Shown: positions 49,605 to 59,623, numbered from the stretch's first letter. The stretch: DNA of 64,000 bases from Archangium violaceum (GCF_016887565.1 NZ_CP069396.1:6864001-6928000); one strand, 5' to 3'. Notes: generated by a model not told the origin, from the sequence alone. A program made the numbers and translations.

Positions 49605-50501
49605 TCACGGGCGGGAATGCCCCATCCCCACCTTCTCGAGCTCGGACACGAGGAGCTCGGAGACGAGGCGCACGCGGGGGATGTCGAGCGCCGACTTCGC
49701 GCACACCAGGTGGAGCGAGCTGCGCGCGAAGGGGCCGAGGCTGATGGACAGCGGCACGAGCGATGTCGGGCGGGCGAAGCGGTGCGCGGAGCGGGTCATC
49801 ACCACGGCGCCGAGGCCTGCCTCGGCCGCGGCGATCTGGACGAGGTAATTGTCCGAGGTGAACACCGGGGAGAACCCGGGAACGAGCTCCTCGAGCTGCG
49901 GATTGGGCGGCAGCATGTCGAGCGGTGGAGCCCAGGCGATCCACGGGAGGTCGGCGAGGCGCGGTTCGCGCGGCAGCTTCGCGGCGAGCGACTTCGAGAC
50001 GAAGACGGCGTTCTCGAACTCGAGCGACAGCACGCCCTTGAGGCCCTCCTGGGTCGGTGCCCTGTTACGCAGCGCGAGGTCCGCCTCTCCCCGGTTGAGG
50101 TCGAGGTACTGGACGCTCGAGAGCACCTCGAGACGCAGGCCCGGGTGGGTCCGCGCGAGCCACGCCGCGAAGGGCGCGAGGAAGTCGAAGCACAGGTAGG
50201 GGCTCGCCGTGATGCGGACGAGCCCCCGGGGCGACGTGTCCGAGGACTCCACGGCGCGGCCCACCTCGCCGGCCCACTCCGCCATCTTCCTCGCGGGCGC
50301 GAGCAGCCGCTCGCCAGCGCTGGTGAGCGAGGCGCCGTCGACACTGCGCCGGAAGAGCGCCGCGCCGAGCGAGTACTCCAAGGCGGCCAGGCGGCGGCTC
50401 ACGGTGGGCTGACCGATGCGGAGCTTCCGCGCCGCGCCGCTCAAGCTGCCCGTCTCCGCCACCGCCAGGAACAGCCGCACGTCTTCCCAGGGGATATCCA
50501 T
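49605..50501 (-). CDS. LysR-family transcriptional regulator
   Basis: The protein has 298 residues, the usual length. The N-terminal winged HTH reads MDIPWEDVRLFLAVAETGS, then SGAARKLRIGQPTVSRRLAALE. The substrate-binding domain follows from about 90 (VRITASPYLCFDFLAPFAAWLARTHPGLRLEV), with the hinge-like GLGAVVMTRSAHRFA near the end. It is divergent from the metallo-hydrolase lipoprotein gene with 64 bp between, the classical layout for a LysR protein controlling its neighbour. The effector is unknown. Confidence 0.94.
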   Translation of the reverse strand: MDIPWEDVRLFLAVAETGSLSGAARKLRIGQPTVSRRLAALEYSLGAALFRRSVDGASLTSAGERLLAPARKMAEWAGEVGRAVESSDTSPRGLVRITASPYLCFDFLAPFAAWLARTHPGLRLEVLSSVQYLDLNRGEADLALRNRAPTQEGLKGVLSLEFENAVFVSKSLAAKLPREPRLADLPWIAWAPPLDMLPPNPQLEELVPGFSPVFTSDNYLVQIAAAEAGLGAVVMTRSAHRFARPTSLVPLSISLGPFARSSLHLVCAKSALDIPRVRLVSELLVSELEKVGMGHSRP

Positions 50502-50565
50502 GAATGGATGGCATCATGACGAAATGCCCGATTTCAATCCACGGACGTATGGATAGGGTGGGCTC

Positions 50566-51495
50566 ATGCCCATGAGAATCCTGTTCGTCTCCGTCCTCAC
50601 CGCCCTGCTCGCCGGATGCGCGGCGAGCACCCACGCCACCCGGAAGTCCACCCTCGGAGTCCCGCGCACGTCCGCCGAGCTGCTGGCGGTCATCGACCAG
50701 CCGGGCCCGGTCGAGCTCGAGACGGTCGCCTCCTGCGACTGGAAGGTGGACCGGAGTGGCCTCATCAACCTCGACCACCCACGCGCGAAGGAGGCCGGCC
50801 TGGCCGACGGTCCGGAGGACATCCAGGTGTTCTTCCACGTGCTGAGGCACCCGGAGCACGGCACGTTCATCGTCGACACCGGCGTGGAGAAGGCGCTGCG
50901 CGACGAGCCCGACAAGGCGGCCATGCGCGGCATGCTGGCCTCGTTCATGAAGATCGACACGATGAAGTTCCACGAGCCGCTGGGGGACTGGCTCGCGAAG
51001 CAGGAGAAGCCTCTCCAGGGCGTGTTCCTCACGCACCTGCACATGGACCACGTCGCGGGGATGGCGGACGTCCCGGCGGGCACCGCCGTCTACATGGGCC
51101 CGGGCGAAACCTCCGCCCACGCGGTCCTCAACGCCTTCGTGCAGGGCAGCACGGACCGCGCGCTCCAGGGGAAGGCGGCCCTCAACGAGTGGGCCTACCA
51201 GGCCGATGCGGCTGGCCGCTTCGCCGGGGTGCTCGACATCTTCGGGGACGGCTCGGTCTGGGCGCTCTGGGTGCCGGGCCATACGCCGGGCAGCACCGCG
51301 TACCTCGTGCGTACGACGAAGGGCCCGGTGCTGCTCACGGGAGACGCAAGCCACACCCGCTGGGGCTGGGAGCACGACGTGGAGCCGGGCACCTTCTCCG
51401 GTGACATCCCCAGGAGCGCCGAGAGCTTCAAGCGCCTGCGCCAGCTCGCCACCGAGCACCCGGCCCTCGACGTGCGCTTCGGCCACCAGCACTGA
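50566..51495 (+). CDS. MBL-fold metallo-hydrolase lipoprotein (lactonase-like)
   Basis: The protein has 309 residues from ATG 50566. The signal peptide MRILFVSVLTALLAGC has a lipobox (C18). The metallo-beta-lactamase motif is THLHMDHVAGM (H-x-H-x-D-H), followed by WVPGHTPGSTAYLV (third His), LLTGDASHTRWGWEH (bridging Asp) and a final DVRFGHQH. FIVDTGVEKAL is the strand before the metal site. The spacing resembles N-acyl-homoserine-lactone lactonases of the AiiA type, so it may quench quorum signals outside the cytoplasm; the substrate is inferred only. Probably regulated by the divergent LysR protein. Confidence 0.85.
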   Translation: MPMRILFVSVLTALLAGCAASTHATRKSTLGVPRTSAELLAVIDQPGPVELETVASCDWKVDRSGLINLDHPRAKEAGLADGPEDIQVFFHVLRHPEHGTFIVDTGVEKALRDEPDKAAMRGMLASFMKIDTMKFHEPLGDWLAKQEKPLQGVFLTHLHMDHVAGMADVPAGTAVYMGPGETSAHAVLNAFVQGSTDRALQGKAALNEWAYQADAAGRFAGVLDIFGDGSVWALWVPGHTPGSTAYLVRTTKGPVLLTGDASHTRWGWEHDVEPGTFSGDIPRSAESFKRLRQLATEHPALDVRFGHQH

Positions 51496-51526
51496 GGCAC
51501 ACGGTGACGGGGGCCGTGGACCCCCA

Positions 51527-52534
51527 TCAACGGATGGGGACACGCCCGTAGAGCTGGCCTATGAAGTTCATGCCAGCCCCCCACTCCCGCCCGTGGAGGG
51601 CCATTGCGATCGCCAGACCGGTCTGCATGTGAGCCCAGGTTCGGCCACCGTCCTCACTGTGGTGGTACCAGACATCCGCGCCATCCTCGAACGGGTCGAT
51701 GGAACCGGTGATGACGCGGATGGTGTCGCCCGAGACCGCGAAGGACTGCACACGGTGACGCCGGAAGCAGAAGGGAATCCACTGCGCCCCCGGAGCGTCG
51801 CGACGGATGGCCAGGGTCTCGGCCACACGCCCAACGAGAATGCCACCGTCGCCGTCTTCCAGTTTGACCCCCGGCATGGGCTCGTGCGTCCACTGCTCAC
51901 CGTGCTCCGAGATGCGGAAGAGCCCCTCGGGTCCGAGCAGCCACACGGTCCCGTCCAGGCCACGCGCGAGCCGCTCGATGATGGAATCGCGCGTCCCCGG
52001 CAGGGGCACCCGCTTGACGGTCTGGCCTCCGTCCGTGCTGACGTAGAGCCCCTCGTGCCCGAGCCCCCATACCTCCTGCTCCGACACGACGAGCAGCCTC
52101 GACATCGAGGGGACCACACCGCGATCCTCCCAGGTCCGTCCCTCGTCGCGCGAGCGGACGAGTTTGAACAGCCTGTCCCTCCCGCCCGCCGGATGCGGCA
52201 GCGACAGGACGCCGAACCACACGCCCTGGGCGCTCGCCAGTGACAATGCCGAGCCCGGGAAGAAATACCAGCGCCGCGGTCCAGTGGGGGTGACGCGCCA
52301 GAGGGTATCGCCCTCCTCGGGGTAATGGCCCTGCGTGTAGAACGCGGAGTGATCCCCGATGAAGATTCCGTTGTCTGGCAGATTATGTTGGAGCGGAGGA
52401 CCCAGGGCTTGCCACACGCTGGTCCCGGTTCCAATGCCATGCACGCGAAGCGTGTCTCGCGCCCAGAAGAACGCGCTCGTACCGAGGCACAGGAAGCAGG
52501 GGCTGAAGAGGAGGACGAGAAGGACCTTGAGCAT
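51527..52534 (-). CDS. Membrane-anchored BNR/Ycf48-like beta-propeller protein
   Basis: The protein has 335 residues from ATG 52534. An N-terminal anchor (LKVLLVLLFSPCFLCLGTSAFFW) is followed by a beta-propeller with sialidase/BNR-type repeats: SRDEGRTWEDRG, VSTDGGQTVKRVP and HSEDGGRTWAHM (S-x-D-x-G-x-T-W). Blades are divided by segments such as VVSEQEVWGLGHEGLY and GLDGTVWLLGPEGLF. No catalytic sialidase residues are seen, so it is a scaffold or assembly-factor-like propeller. It starts 15 bp after the stop of the 244-residue gene and is probably in one operon with it. Confidence 0.75.
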   Translation of the reverse strand: MLKVLLVLLFSPCFLCLGTSAFFWARDTLRVHGIGTGTSVWQALGPPLQHNLPDNGIFIGDHSAFYTQGHYPEEGDTLWRVTPTGPRRWYFFPGSALSLASAQGVWFGVLSLPHPAGGRDRLFKLVRSRDEGRTWEDRGVVPSMSRLLVVSEQEVWGLGHEGLYVSTDGGQTVKRVPLPGTRDSIIERLARGLDGTVWLLGPEGLFRISEHGEQWTHEPMPGVKLEDGDGGILVGRVAETLAIRRDAPGAQWIPFCFRRHRVQSFAVSGDTIRVITGSIDPFEDGADVWYHHSEDGGRTWAHMQTGLAIAMALHGREWGAGMNFIGQLYGRVPIR

Positions 52535-52549
52535 GGGGAGTCCCGCCGG

Positions 52550-53284
52550 TCAGTTGCCGTTGGTTATCCAGCTCTGCAGCATGAGCGCCTTGAGCTCGCG
52601 ATCCATCTGCTCGAAGGCGGGACGCGCGGTCTCTCCCGCAGTCGCGGCGGTGATGGCCGCAATCTTGTCGGGGTGCAGCTTCTTGAGCACCTCGAGAACC
52701 TGATCCAATCCTTCTTTGTTCAAGAGGTCCTTGAAATCGGGAGTGAAGAGGATGGTCGCCAGGTCCTGCGCGGGAAGCTCGAGGAGACCCGCATCCAGGT
52801 AGGCATTCACGTGCGTTTTGTAAGCCCAAATCCTGAAGTCATCCGGCCTGCGCTCGAGTTTGGCGAAGTCTGCGGCTCCCTCCTTGAGCCCATCCTCCAT
52901 TGCCTTCTGCAGCCCCTTCAGCGCCCGGTCGCGCCACACGAGCCCTTGGGGAGACAAATCATTGGACCCCAGCGCAGCGAAGCGCTGGACGTACTTGTCT
53001 CCATACTGGAGGTAGTACGGCGGTGGCGGCGCCCCGGGGTTTCGGTCGACGAAGTCGAAGTGGCGCTTGCGGTAGTAGTCCATCGTTCCCGTGGGGAACT
53101 CGCGCGGCGCGCTGGCCACCGCCGGAGACGCGGGCGCCCGGGTGACGGTGTTGGACTCCTTCGAGGCCGCCGTCCTGGCTCCCGGCGTGGACCCGGAGGC
53201 AGGGGCAGCACCCTGGGCTCCCGCGAGCTCGTCCAGAGAGGGGTGCACTTCACCGGCACGGCTGCCGGAAACGGGCGTCGTCAT
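52550..53284 (-). CDS. Hypothetical protein with disordered N-terminus and helical C-terminus
   Basis: The protein has 244 residues. Residues 1-60 are Ala/Ser/Pro/Thr-rich and probably disordered. From about 65 a folded part begins (MDYYRKRHFDFVDRNPG, PPPPYYLQYGDKYVQRFAAL), followed by helices (VWRDRALKGLQKAMEDGLKEGAADFAKLE, DFRIWAYKTHVNAYLDAGLLELPAQDLATILFTP). I do not recognise the family. The layout, with a loose N-terminus, no signal peptide and a helical C-terminus, is seen in some secreted effectors or structural proteins, but this is speculative. The propeller gene starts 15 bp downstream. Confidence 0.65.
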   Translation of the reverse strand: MTTPVSGSRAGEVHPSLDELAGAQGAAPASGSTPGARTAASKESNTVTRAPASPAVASAPREFPTGTMDYYRKRHFDFVDRNPGAPPPPYYLQYGDKYVQRFAALGSNDLSPQGLVWRDRALKGLQKAMEDGLKEGAADFAKLERRPDDFRIWAYKTHVNAYLDAGLLELPAQDLATILFTPDFKDLLNKEGLDQVLEVLKKLHPDKIAAITAATAGETARPAFEQMDRELKALMLQSWITNGN

Positions 53285-53428
53285 GTGTCAGCTCCTGGTT
53301 GGGATTGACCCGACCCAGAGCAAGACGCCTGCCAGGAGTGCTCCCCTCTGAAACGCCACCATCCCGCGCCCCGGACATCCACAACCGTGGATGGTCCCTC
53401 CGAGCGCGTGGACGGTCTGCCCCCTCCC

Positions 53429-56179
53429 CTACTTCAGCTCGCGCTGCAGCCGGGCCAGGAGGTTGAGGGCCTCCAGTGGCGTCATCTCCTCCAGCTTCAC
53501 CGCCCGGAGCGACTCCAGCACCTTCTGCTGAGCCGGATCCACCTTCGGCCCGGGCTCGGCCGCCCCACCGAACAGCCCGAGTTGCCCCGGGGCCGGCGCG
53601 CGCGAGGTCTTCCGCGCCACCACCCGCGGCCGCCCGCTGTCGTCGAACTCGCCCGACTCCAGGTTCTGCAGGATGTCCCTGGCCCGCGTCACCACCTCGG
53701 GCGGCAGGCCCGCGAGCCTCGCCACTTCAATCCCGTAGGAGCGGTTGGCCCCACCCGGCACCAGCTTGCGCAGGAAGAGCACCTTGCCGCCCTGCTCCCG
53801 CACCGCGATGCACATGTTCCTCACCCGGGGCTTCTCCCGGGCCAGGTCCACCAGCTCGTGGTAGTGCGTGGCGAACAGCGTGCGCGCCCCCACCTTGTCG
53901 TGGATGTGCTCGGCCACCGCCCACGCGATGGAGAGGCCGTCATACGTGGACGTGCCCCGGCCAATCTCGTCCAGCACCACCAGGCTGCGCCGCGTGGCGT
54001 GGTGGAGGATGTGGCTCGTCTCCGTCATCTCCACCATGAAGGTGGACTGTCCGCGCGCCAGGTTGTCCGCCGCTCCCACGCGCGTGAAGATCCGATCGCA
54101 CACGCCGATGCGCGCCGCTCCCGCCGGCACGAAGCACCCCGCCTGCGCCATCAGCACCGTGAGCGCCACCTGCCTCATGACGGTGCTCTTGCCCGCCATG
54201 TTGGGGCCGGTGATGACCAGGATCTGCCCGTCCCCCGAGTCCATCTTCACGTCGTTGGGGACGAAGGCCTCCCCCGCCCCCAGCACGCGCTCCACCACCG
54301 GGTGGCGCCCGGCGGTGATCGACAGCACCTCGGACTCGTCCACCACCGGCCGCACGTAGCCGTACTCGGCCGCGCACCGCGCGAAGGACAGCAGCGCGTC
54401 ACAGGTGGCCACCGCCTCCGCCGCCGAGCGCAGCCGGGGCGCCTCCTTCACCACCTGGGCCCGCAGCTGCTCGAAGAGCTCCAGCTCCAGCGCGCTGCGC
54501 CGCTCCTCCGCCGTGAGCACCTTCTCCTCGTATTCCTTCAGCTCCGGAGTGACGAAGCGCTCGGCGCCCACCATCGTCTGCTTGCGGATGTAGTCCGAGG
54601 GCACCAGGTGCAGGTTGGCCTTCGTCACCTCCAGGTAGTACCCGAAGACCTTGTTGTAGCGGACCTTCAGCGAGCCGATGCCCGTCCGCTCCCGCTCGCG
54701 CGTCTCGATCTTCAGCAGGAAGTCCTTGCCATCGGTGGACAGCGCCACCAGCTTGTCCAGCTCGGCGTGGAAGCCCGGGCGGATGAAGCCGCCTTCCTTG
54801 AGGCTCGTGGGCGGCTCATCCACCACCGCCCGCAGCAGCAGATCCGCCAGCTCCGGCAGCGACCCGAGCGGCCCCGCCAGGGACTTGAGCAGCGGGGACT
54901 CACAGCGCGCGAGCGTCGCCGCCAGCCGGGGCAGCTGCGCCAGCGACAGCCCCAACGCCCTCAAGTCCCTCGCGTTGCCCGCGCCCAGCGACAGCCGGCC
55001 GCACAGCCGCTCGATGTCGCCCACCTCCTTGAGGAGGCCCGTCATCTCCTCGCGCCACACGCTGCGCTGGGACAGCTCATCCACCGAGTCCAACCGGGCG
55101 TTGATCTCCGGCAGCGAGCACAGGGGCGCGGCCAGCCACCGGGCCAGCTTGCGCGCGCCCAGGCCCGTCGCCGTCCTGTCCAGCACGCCCAGGAGCGAGC
55201 CCCGGCGCCCTCCGTCCCGCAGGGTGCGCAGCACCTCCAGGTTGGAGCGCGACGCCTCGTCCATGAGGAGGTGCCCCCCGCGCTGCTGGCGGCTGAGCCT
55301 GTCCACGTGGGCCGCGGGCGTCTTCTGGGTGTCCTTGAGGTAGCGCAGCGCCGCCGCCGCCGCCCCGGTGGCCAGGGGCGCGTCCTGCAGCCCGAAGGCC
55401 TCCAGCGACTGCACCGCGAAGTGATTCCGCAGGTACACCCCGGCCCGCGTCGGCTCGAAGGCCGCCTTCTCCAGCTCCGCCACCGCCGGGGGCTTCGCCA
55501 GCCGCGACACCACCCATGTCGTGTCCTGGGAGTCCCGCTCCCCCTCGGGCACCAGCAGCTCCCTGGGCTCCACCCGCGACAGCGCCTCCACCAGTTCCTG
55601 GAGCGTCTCCGCCTCCAGACTGAAGAACTCGCCCGTGGAGGCCTCCAGCAGCGCCGCCCCGTAGCCCTGGGCGCCGGGGTACACCGCCGCCAGGAAGTTG
55701 CTCGCCCGGGGCTCGAGCGCCTCCTCGTCCAGCACCATGCCGGGGGTGATGACGCGCGTCACCTCGCGCTTGACGATCCCCGGCCCGCTGCCCGCCTCCT
55801 CCACCTGCTCGCAGATGGCCACCTTCAGCCCGTGCTCCACGAGCTTGGCGATGTACCGGCGCGCCGAGTGGTACGGCACCCCGGCCATCGGCACCTTCTC
55901 CGCGTTCTTCGCCCGCGCCGTGAGGGTGATCTGGAGGATCTCCGAGGCGCGCACCGCGTCCTCGAAGAACATCTCGTAGAAGTCCCCGAGCCGGAAGAAG
56001 AGGATGGCGTCCGGGTTGAGCGCCTTCGTCTCCAGGTACTGCCGCATCATCGGGGTGAGCGCGCCGATCTCTCGCGCCCCGGCCGGCTCGCCCGCCGCCT
56101 CCATCTGCACCACGGCCTCGTCCCCGCGTCCCTTGCCTGCCTTCACTTGCGTCGCGCCCATCGCCGCCCCTTGTGTCAT
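53429..56179 (-). CDS. mutS: DNA mismatch repair protein MutS
   Basis: The protein has 916 residues. After a ~40-residue extra N-terminus comes the mismatch-recognition motif FFRLGDFYEMFFEDA with the F-x-E wedge, then the connector and core lever. The clamp and core follow (PLCSLPEINARLDSVDEL), and the ATPase has ITGPNMAGKSTVMRQVAL around residue 660, TRVGAADNLARGQSTFMVEM, then LVVLDEIGRGTSTYDGLSIAW and ATHYHEL. It binds mispairs and signals to MutL. The gene is alone, divergent from nhaA. Confidence 0.98.
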   Translation of the reverse strand: MTQGAAMGATQVKAGKGRGDEAVVQMEAAGEPAGAREIGALTPMMRQYLETKALNPDAILFFRLGDFYEMFFEDAVRASEILQITLTARAKNAEKVPMAGVPYHSARRYIAKLVEHGLKVAICEQVEEAGSGPGIVKREVTRVITPGMVLDEEALEPRASNFLAAVYPGAQGYGAALLEASTGEFFSLEAETLQELVEALSRVEPRELLVPEGERDSQDTTWVVSRLAKPPAVAELEKAAFEPTRAGVYLRNHFAVQSLEAFGLQDAPLATGAAAAALRYLKDTQKTPAAHVDRLSRQQRGGHLLMDEASRSNLEVLRTLRDGGRRGSLLGVLDRTATGLGARKLARWLAAPLCSLPEINARLDSVDELSQRSVWREEMTGLLKEVGDIERLCGRLSLGAGNARDLRALGLSLAQLPRLAATLARCESPLLKSLAGPLGSLPELADLLLRAVVDEPPTSLKEGGFIRPGFHAELDKLVALSTDGKDFLLKIETRERERTGIGSLKVRYNKVFGYYLEVTKANLHLVPSDYIRKQTMVGAERFVTPELKEYEEKVLTAEERRSALELELFEQLRAQVVKEAPRLRSAAEAVATCDALLSFARCAAEYGYVRPVVDESEVLSITAGRHPVVERVLGAGEAFVPNDVKMDSGDGQILVITGPNMAGKSTVMRQVALTVLMAQAGCFVPAGAARIGVCDRIFTRVGAADNLARGQSTFMVEMTETSHILHHATRRSLVVLDEIGRGTSTYDGLSIAWAVAEHIHDKVGARTLFATHYHELVDLAREKPRVRNMCIAVREQGGKVLFLRKLVPGGANRSYGIEVARLAGLPPEVVTRARDILQNLESGEFDDSGRPRVVARKTSRAPAPGQLGLFGGAAEPGPKVDPAQQKVLESLRAVKLEEMTPLEALNLLARLQRELK

Positions 56180-56356
56180 GCGTCCGGTCCTGGATCAACA
56201 GAACACATGACCTCCGCCGTCTACTCGTCCGCTCCTACTCCGCCGATGGCTAGCATGCTCCCCTGACAGCCGGCCCACCCAACCTCGGGAAATCGTTGGA
56301 GGCCCGACCGAAAACCGTGGCTGGAACGGAACCCGGAGGGCAACCTGTGCCGCGCT

Positions 56357-57718
56357 ATGGAGACCCGTACCGTTCCTCCCGTCCCCCGGATTTTCGAGGT
56401 CGCCGTCGCGCCCCTCCAGGCCTTCTTCCGGCTCGAGGCCAGCAGCGGCATCCTCCTGGCGCTGTGCGCCGTGGCGGCCATGATCTGGGCCAACTCCCCC
56501 TGGGCCGACAGCTATGTCACCCTCTTCGACGCCCAGCTGGCGCTCGGTCAGGGAGACACCCTGTCCCACTTCACCTTCCGGGAGCTCATCAACGACGGGT
56601 TGATGACGATCTTCTTCTTCGTGGTGGGGATGGAGATCAAGCGCGAGCTGGCCGTGGGCGAGCTGCGCACCCTGTCCAAGGCGCTGCTGCCGCTCATCGC
56701 GGCGATGGGCGGCATGCTGGTGCCGGCGGGCGTCTACGCGGCCCTCAACGCGGGCACCCCGGCGCTCAAGGGGTGGGCCATTCCCATGGCCACGGACATC
56801 GCCTTCGCCATCGGCTGCCTCACTCTGCTCAAGGGGCGGGTGAGCCACGGGCTGGTGGTGTTCCTCACCGCGCTGGCCATCTTCGACGACATCGGCGGAA
56901 TCCTGGTCATCGCCATGTTCTACGGCACGGGACTGCACGGGGAGTGGCTGCTGGGAGCCGCGGCGATCACCTTCGTACTGGGAGTGTGCAACCTCTACTA
57001 CGTCCGCAACGGGGTGGTGTACGCGGTGCTGGGCACGGCGCTCTGGTACGCCATGCACCATGGGGGAGTGCACGCCACCATCGCGGGCGTGGTGGTGGGG
57101 ATGATGATCCCCGCCAGGCCCATGCGCCGGGGCCACCAGGTGCTGGAGGAGCTGCACGGCTACATCGGTCAGCTCCTGAAGGAGCCCGAGGACGAGTCCG
57201 TGCGCAGCGGGCAGTTGCTGCACATCGAGGAGCAATTGGAGGACATCGAGCCGCCGCTCAACCGCTTCGTGCACCTGTGGCACGGGTGGGTGGCGTACGG
57301 AATCGTCCCGCTGTTCGCGCTGGCCAACTCGGGCATCTCCGTGAGTGGGATGCACCTGTCGGATCTGCTGAAGCCGCTGCCGCTGGGAGTGATGCTGGGC
57401 CTGTTCGTGGGTAAACAGGTGGGCATCTTCCTCTTCACCTGGGTGACGGTGAAGGTGGGGCTGGCGCAGATGCCGGGGCGCGCCAATGCCCTGCAACTGC
57501 ACGGGGTGGCGGTGGTGGCGGGCATCGGCTTCACGGTGGCGCTGTTCGTGGCGGGGCTGGCCTTCGCCAACGAGCCGCAGCTGCTGGCGGAGGCGAAGCT
57601 GGGCATCCTGCTCGGCTCGCTGCTGTCGGCCGTGGTGGGCTACCTGCTGCTGCGCTTCGGCCCCACCCCCCGGCCCCGGGCGGAGCCGGCCTCCGAGCCC
57701 GCCACCGGGGCGGCCTGA
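56357..57718 (+). CDS. nhaA: Na+/H+ antiporter NhaA
   Basis: The protein has 453 residues from ATG 56357. Family landmarks are SSGILLALCAVAAMIWANSPW, FTFRELINDGLMTIFFFVVGMEIKRE, then GWAIPMATDIAFAIG, and ALAIFDDIGGILVIA with the ion-binding D177-D178 pair matching Asp163-Asp164 of the E. coli protein. About 12 helices are expected. It is longer than E. coli NhaA (388), mainly through a charged loop (about 265-300) and a Pro-rich C-terminal tail. It exports Na+ in exchange for protons at the inner membrane. Confidence 0.95.
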   Translation: METRTVPPVPRIFEVAVAPLQAFFRLEASSGILLALCAVAAMIWANSPWADSYVTLFDAQLALGQGDTLSHFTFRELINDGLMTIFFFVVGMEIKRELAVGELRTLSKALLPLIAAMGGMLVPAGVYAALNAGTPALKGWAIPMATDIAFAIGCLTLLKGRVSHGLVVFLTALAIFDDIGGILVIAMFYGTGLHGEWLLGAAAITFVLGVCNLYYVRNGVVYAVLGTALWYAMHHGGVHATIAGVVVGMMIPARPMRRGHQVLEELHGYIGQLLKEPEDESVRSGQLLHIEEQLEDIEPPLNRFVHLWHGWVAYGIVPLFALANSGISVSGMHLSDLLKPLPLGVMLGLFVGKQVGIFLFTWVTVKVGLAQMPGRANALQLHGVAVVAGIGFTVALFVAGLAFANEPQLLAEAKLGILLGSLLSAVVGYLLLRFGPTPRPRAEPASEPATGAA

Positions 57719-57785
57719 GCGAGCGTCGGGTGGATGACCGTAGGGTTTGCGGGGCGCGGGCGCTCGTGGAAAGGTGCGCGCCACC

Positions 57786-59474
57786 GTGCTCCTCCAGGAT
57801 TTGAACCGCGTCCGGCAGATTGGGGTCATCGCAGCGCGCCACGGCTTCGGCGAGTGGCTCGAGCGCGCGGGGGTGTGGCGCCTGCTCGGTCGGCGAGAGA
57901 AGGTGGAGGTGTCGCCCGAGTCCCAGCGTGCCTCCACCGCGCGCCGCTTCCGGATGCTGCTCAATGATCTCGGCCCCACCTTCGTGAAGCTGGGGCAGAT
58001 CCTCTCCACGCGCGCGGACCTGCTGCCCGGTGAGTTCATCGAGGAGCTGGCCTCGCTGCAGGATCACGTGGATCCCTTCCCGCTGGAGGACGTGTACGCG
58101 CAGATCCACGAGTCGCTGGGCCGAGACGCGAAGGAGCTCTTCAAGCAGATCGATCCCGAGCCGCTGGCGGCGGCCTCCATCGCGCAGGTGCACCGGGCGG
58201 TGACGCTGGAGGGCGAGGAGGTGGTGGTCAAGGTCCAGCGGCCGGGGATCGCCGAGCAGATCGACTCGGACCTGGTGGTGCTGCGCTCGCTGGCGAGGCT
58301 GCTGGAGGCGGTGGTGGAGGAGACGGGCATCTACACGCCCACGGGGATCATCGACGAGTTCGACCGGGCCATCCACGAGGAGCTGGACTTCGTGCACGAG
58401 GCCTCGAACATCCGGGCCTTCCTGGAGAACCACCGCAACCGGCCGTACATGAAGATTCCGCGGGTGTATGCCGGGCTCAGCAGCCGCACGGTGCTGACGA
58501 TGGAGTTCATCCGGGGGGTGAAGATCAGCCAGGCGGAGCTGTCGCCGGAGGACAAGCGGGAGGTGGCGGGCCACATCCTGGACGCGAGCTTCCGGCAGCT
58601 CTTCGAGGACGGGCTGTTCCACGGAGATCCGCACCCGGGGAACATCCTGGTGCTGGAGGGCAACCGGCTGGCGCTGCTGGACTTCGGGGTGGTGGGCCGG
58701 CTGTCGCGCGCCATGCAGGAGACGCTGGTGATGCTGGTGCTGGCGGTGGCGCTCAAGGACAGCGACTCGGTGGCGCGCATCCTCTACCGGGTGGGCGTGC
58801 CGGACGCGCGGGCCAACCTGGTGGGCTTCCGCAACGACATCGAGGGCCTGCTCGGCAGGCACCTGCCGACGACCCTGGGCGAGGTGGACGCGCGCAGCCT
58901 GATGAGGGACCTGCTGGACCTGGCGGTGAAATACCGGATCCGGATTCCGAAGGAGTACGCGCTGCTGAGCCGGGCGTCGGTGTCGACGGAGGGGATGATG
59001 CGCACGCTCTACCCGGACCTGAACATCCTCGAGGTGGCGATGCCGTACGCCAAGGAGCTGCTGGCGGACCGGTATGACCCGACCCAGCTCCAGGGCGGGC
59101 TGATGCGCACGCTCCTGCGCTTCCAGTCGCTGGCGGCGGACCTGCCGACACAGCTGTCGCAGATCCTGTTGGATCTGGAGTCGGGGAAGTTCAGCGTGAC
59201 GGTGCGGGCGGATCAATTCGACAAGCTGAACGAGAACCTGCGGAGCGCGGCGATCGTGATGTTCATGGGCCTGTGCGCGTGCGGGTTCATCGTGGGGGCG
59301 TTCATCTCGTTCGCGCAGACGCCGGTGATGTACCAGGGCGTGCCGGTGCTGGGGCTCCTGGGCATCGCCATGTCCGCGGCGCTCTTCGGCGCGACCTTCA
59401 CCTGGTACCTGTTCGGCAAACGCTTCGGGAAGGTGCGCGTGAGCCGCTGGCTGGGGAAGAAGCGCCGCCCGTGA
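57786..59474 (+). CDS. ABC1/AarF/UbiB-family atypical protein kinase
   Basis: The protein has about 562 residues; GTG 57786 is the likely start, though the frame opens at 57747. Signature elements are LGPTFVKLGQILSTRADLLP (the family K-x-G-Q motif), PLAAASIAQVHRA (Ala-rich loop replacing the kinase Gly-rich loop), VVVKVQRPG (lysine), EELDFVHEASN, FHGDPHPGNIL (catalytic Asp region) and LALLDFGVVG (the DFG). Two C-terminal membrane helices (AAIVMFMGLCACGFIVGAFIS and VLGLLGIAMSAALFGATFTWYLF) anchor it. Members support ubiquinone or isoprenoid lipid metabolism; the role here is inferred. It follows nhaA on the same strand after 67 bp. Confidence 0.92.
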   Translation: MLLQDLNRVRQIGVIAARHGFGEWLERAGVWRLLGRREKVEVSPESQRASTARRFRMLLNDLGPTFVKLGQILSTRADLLPGEFIEELASLQDHVDPFPLEDVYAQIHESLGRDAKELFKQIDPEPLAAASIAQVHRAVTLEGEEVVVKVQRPGIAEQIDSDLVVLRSLARLLEAVVEETGIYTPTGIIDEFDRAIHEELDFVHEASNIRAFLENHRNRPYMKIPRVYAGLSSRTVLTMEFIRGVKISQAELSPEDKREVAGHILDASFRQLFEDGLFHGDPHPGNILVLEGNRLALLDFGVVGRLSRAMQETLVMLVLAVALKDSDSVARILYRVGVPDARANLVGFRNDIEGLLGRHLPTTLGEVDARSLMRDLLDLAVKYRIRIPKEYALLSRASVSTEGMMRTLYPDLNILEVAMPYAKELLADRYDPTQLQGGLMRTLLRFQSLAADLPTQLSQILLDLESGKFSVTVRADQFDKLNENLRSAAIVMFMGLCACGFIVGAFISFAQTPVMYQGVPVLGLLGIAMSAALFGATFTWYLFGKRFGKVRVSRWLGKKRRP

Positions 59475-59623
59475 CGCGTCTCTTCGTACTGGCAGTGAAG
59501 CGATTGCTGGCCAGGACAACTCCGGCGTCGGCCCACGCTCAAGTAGCAGCGTAATGTTCCGCCGAGCAGGAGAAAGCATTCCGCTCCGGCTGCGATAACG
59601 CTTTGCGTCGAAAATGAAAGCGC

